Shown piece after piece: positions 51,901 through 54,584 of a DNA stretch of 54,584 bases; the stretch's first letter is position 1, and the number at the start of each line of letters is the position of its first letter. The stretch is from Saccoglossus kowalevskii (Eukaryota > Hemichordata > Enteropneusta > Harrimaniidae), in contig NW_003149765.1 of NCBI RefSeq assembly GCF_000003605.2, positions 314,117-368,700 on the forward strand, read 5' to 3'. The position numbers and the translations under genes were made by a program. Under the pieces are notes generated by a model. It did no database searches, had not been told where the DNA came from, and saw only the letters and a program-made list of their open reading frames with translations.

Positions 51901-52111
51901 TAATTTATTTGGTGTATTTTGTATTGTTTCATGTAACGTTTATTTATTTGATGTATTGTCGACAACTGTAGCATTGTGGACTTTCGTCTGCTCCTATCGT
52001 TGAGTTTAAGTAGGGAATCAAAAATAAAATCAACCTTTGTACTCTAAACGCTTTGGAATATTATTGTTTAAGTCATTGTTACCTTCACCACGACTACACG
52101 CATAACACAAA

Positions 52112-54026
52112 ATGGTAGCTCCCCGCTCAGTCGCATTGTTCATAGCAGTTGTGTTTGTTACAGGTAATGTTATTATTCAGAATATAACACTTTTATGCAT
52201 TTTACATCAGCTTTTTAATTTTTAGGATTTTGTGGGAGAGCATTTCACGACGACACGCTAAAGAGCTGAACCGAGGCTATGACACATGAAACCAAATCAG
52301 TTTGAAACTGGACTTCCTTGTTGAATGCCTATTTATAATCCTCATGACTCCTTCGCCACGAACTGTTAATAAGTTTGTCATCATATCTAATTTCTGAAAT
52401 GCGACTTTAAAGGCTGAATCGAATTTAGATTCGTTTATGTATTTTGGTGCAACGATGACGCATGTGCCCTGTCAAGTTTTCTACGAATCAGGCTCTGACT
52501 GTTAATACAGGTAATTAGGCTTTCAATATCCTTCCGGCTTGGAAGTCTATTACTATTGTAATGTTTATTATTCTTCCGCCATATTTTCAAACAAATGACA
52601 ATTAAGATATACATTCTATATGTCCCACACTACACAGTGCCTCTTTTAGATTGTTGATTAGTCACGTGGTTCGCCGCCATTTTTTCGGTAGCATCTAAGG
52701 AGTACGTGGATTAAGATAAATATAACACTTAGCAGTCATGTGACTTTACTCACTTTTAATTTTCGAGAAACATTCCAGCATCAGCTAGTTCCTCACTTGA
52801 ACAATCTTTTTTTAAATTCAATGGTATTCTGGCCCTTTACTTGAAAGCCGCCAATAGCTGCCATGCTATATTTAGGTTCTATGTTTGTATCATTGGGAAC
52901 TTTAAAACGTTGACCCCGTTGATGGTCTTAATTTTTGCGCACAGGCATGGATTATGACTACAAAATCTGGCGGTTAAATATATCCCAAAGTAGGAATGAA
53001 TAGCATAATTGAAGACCTATGACCAAAAAATACATTTTCATAGTTAGAAAGCTTTAAATAAAATATTCTCGTCATGTGTCATCAGCATAAACACATTCAT
53101 AATTGTTTCACTTCTTAGCATGATTGGAAGCGTATAATGAGTACAGGGTAATTCATGTTGGCATCAATACCAGTCCAACTTACTCACATGGTTGTGTCTG
53201 GGAAGGTCATCGCCAAACAATATAAATCACCTTGATAATAAATAATAATTGTATCCGAGGTCAGTTGCTCCCTGTCCAAAGTCTACCTTCTATATATTTA
53301 CTGCTACACAAAGTCACCGACTCCCCGACCTTAGTGCAATTTACGCTGCTACACAGCAAGGTTTTGTCTCCTAATATTATGAATCCTAGTGAAATGTTCA
53401 CTGTTACAAAAATCCCTGTCCCTGTCCATTAGTGACATTTCATTATTGTCATTCACAACAATTTCACGCAAATTCGTCACTCGTGAAATGAAAACTGTTC
53501 ATAACTTAAGAATGGTCACTAGTGGTTCACAGTCCTATAACAAGTTCACAACCTGCAACACCCCCCCCCCCCAGGTGAAGCCGATGCACCAGTGTCCGTC
53601 CGTACGTACTAGCAGTCCTTCGAATGCGCAAGTAACGGTATGTTTAATGAATCGGCATTGTCGTGGATAGTCCATTAACGTATGGAATACGCAACTTCAA
53701 TAGTCCAATGGTCCAATGTGTTGGCGATATTTAGTTGGCCATAGCTTAGTGTGTGAATACGAGCACATATCAAATACTTCTCATTGGCGGAAGATACCAT
53801 TTGTCTGATTTTCGGACTTCATAACGTTATGGTCTATCATCTCAAGCTACCATTTCTACCATTTTACAGTTTCTCATATAGCCGGCGATTACTGCCTTGG
53901 CTACACTGATTTGGATGGTGAGTGGCATGAAGGTTTTGACTGTGACGGATTATTGGATGGTGGAGACAATTGCTGTGGTACCTTAACAGACAAGTATTGT
54001 TGCTTCGATGAAGATAAATCTGTGAG
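52112..54026 (+). CDS. Shisa-family single-pass membrane protein, 5' part (exons 1-2)
   Basis: Exon 1 (52112-52163) encodes a signal peptide, MVAPRSVALFIAVVFVT, and ends in phase 1 at CAG|GTAATG. Exon 2 (53882-54026) follows a CATATAG acceptor and encodes GDYCLGYTDLDGEWHEGFDC, then CDGLLDGGDNCCG and DKYCCFDED. It ends in phase 2 at GAG|GTTTGT. The order Cys, GYxDxxGxWxxGFxC, CCG, YCC is the N-terminal Cys-rich Shisa domain. Shisa proteins are small type-I membrane proteins; vertebrate members retain Fzd or FGF receptors in the ER or modulate AMPA receptors. Which branch this one belongs to cannot be told, because the transmembrane and Pro-rich tail exons lie beyond the window. It is divergent from gene D and has no evident functional link to the channel genes. 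Confidence 0.8.
53561..53572. repeat. Poly-C run in intron 1 of the Shisa-like gene
   Basis: Twelve consecutive C. Together with G-runs at 28324-28333 and 28841-28853 it is a site prone to sequencing or assembly length error. Confidence 0.9.
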
Positions 54027-54584
54027 GTTTGTATTTTTTTATATTTACATTTTTTTCCAGAAACGTGACACATTTATGTATTTATGTAAACTCACATGAA
54101 ACACGTTAAATTATCTATTGTCACATGAACCACGTCATTTCATGTTGGCTCACATGTAACATGTCAATTTATGCTCGCAAAAAACAAGTATATTTACATA
54201 AACATGTTAACTTATGTATATTCATATGAAACATTATACTGACGTAACACGTTCTAATTCATACATGGAAGATGGCATTTTATGTAAGCTCACATAACAC
54301 ATTTTAATTTAGACATGCTCACTTGAAACATCAATGATCATATGAAAAACGCCGATTTACTCACATAAAAATGTCTATTCATGTATGCTCACAAGAATCA
54401 TGTCAATTTATCTTTCCTTACGTGAAACTTGTCTTTTAATTCTCAGATAAAACTTGTCAATTCATGTATGTTCAATAGAGACGTGCCAATCTATGCTTGC
54501 TCACTTGAAATTTGTCAATTCATCTATTCTCACATGAAACTTGTCAATTCATCTATTGTCACAAAAAAACTTGTCAATTCATCT
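54027..54584. repeat. Degenerate tandem repeat running off the right edge (intron 2 of the Shisa-like gene)
   Basis: From about 54085 the sequence is a diverged array with a period near 29-40 bp built on CTCACATGAAACATGTCAAT followed by TYATSTATT. The last units (54480-54584) are the most alike, so the array may grow to the right. No coding sequence. Confidence 0.75.

Larger units (their letters stand above)
46502..52111. other. Spacer between gene D and the Shisa-like gene
   Basis: This 5.6-kb region lies between two divergent starts (D on minus, Shisa-like on plus). Apart from two MITE copies and a 19-bp dyad at 48963-48981, no gene or RNA was recognised. Short open frames near 48777-49167 and 49829-50120 have no recognisable motif and no splice context. 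Confidence 0.5.

Overview
This is metazoan nuclear DNA: AT-rich, with intron-split genes using GT-AG (and two GC-AG) splice sites, microsatellites, MITE-like repeats and a decayed LINE. The gene content (a divergent TRPC channel cluster plus a Shisa-family gene) fits an invertebrate animal, perhaps a deuterostome, but the sequence alone does not settle the species.

Positions 2982-46501 hold a cluster of TRPC-like cation channel genes, called here 0, A, B, C and D. Each of A-D has nine coding exons with the same intron phases (0,1,0,0,2,0,0,0). I rebuilt the exons by hand from splice signals and from alignment of the paralogs. Gene 0 (minus) is a lone first exon at 2982-3188. Gene A (minus, 5260-10990) is intact at 653 aa. 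Gene B (plus, 16606-24018) is a pseudogene carrying three in-frame stops and a 4-bp insertion in its pore and TRP-box exons. Gene C (plus, 29572-36659) is intact at 685 aa. Gene D (minus, 38101-46501) is intact at 680 aa if one GC donor is used. A and B lie head to head, B and C are tandem, and C and D lie tail to tail.

The proteins keep the TRPC core: the Trp_II linker, S1-S6, the EWKF TRP box and a Pro-Pro-Phe-Asn motif. They are small. The ankyrin domain is contracted to roughly one and a half repeats, the HCxCxxC zinc site is absent, and the C-terminus stops 50-80 residues after the TRP-box exon. The four-residue S2/S3 calcium site of TRPC4/5 is kept with exact spacing in A and C and broken in B and D. 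This suggests a lineage-specific, functionally diverging family of mini-TRPC channels.

A Shisa-family gene begins at 52112 and runs off the right edge. Spacers and introns hold a five-copy MITE family, two inverted-repeat elements (282-1259 and 5501-6510), a 532-bp-offset duplication near 13 kb, a 1.4-kb minisatellite in intron 1 of D, (ATT)n and (TAAA)n microsatellites, and a LINE remnant near 26 kb. No RNA genes or CRISPR arrays were recognised.
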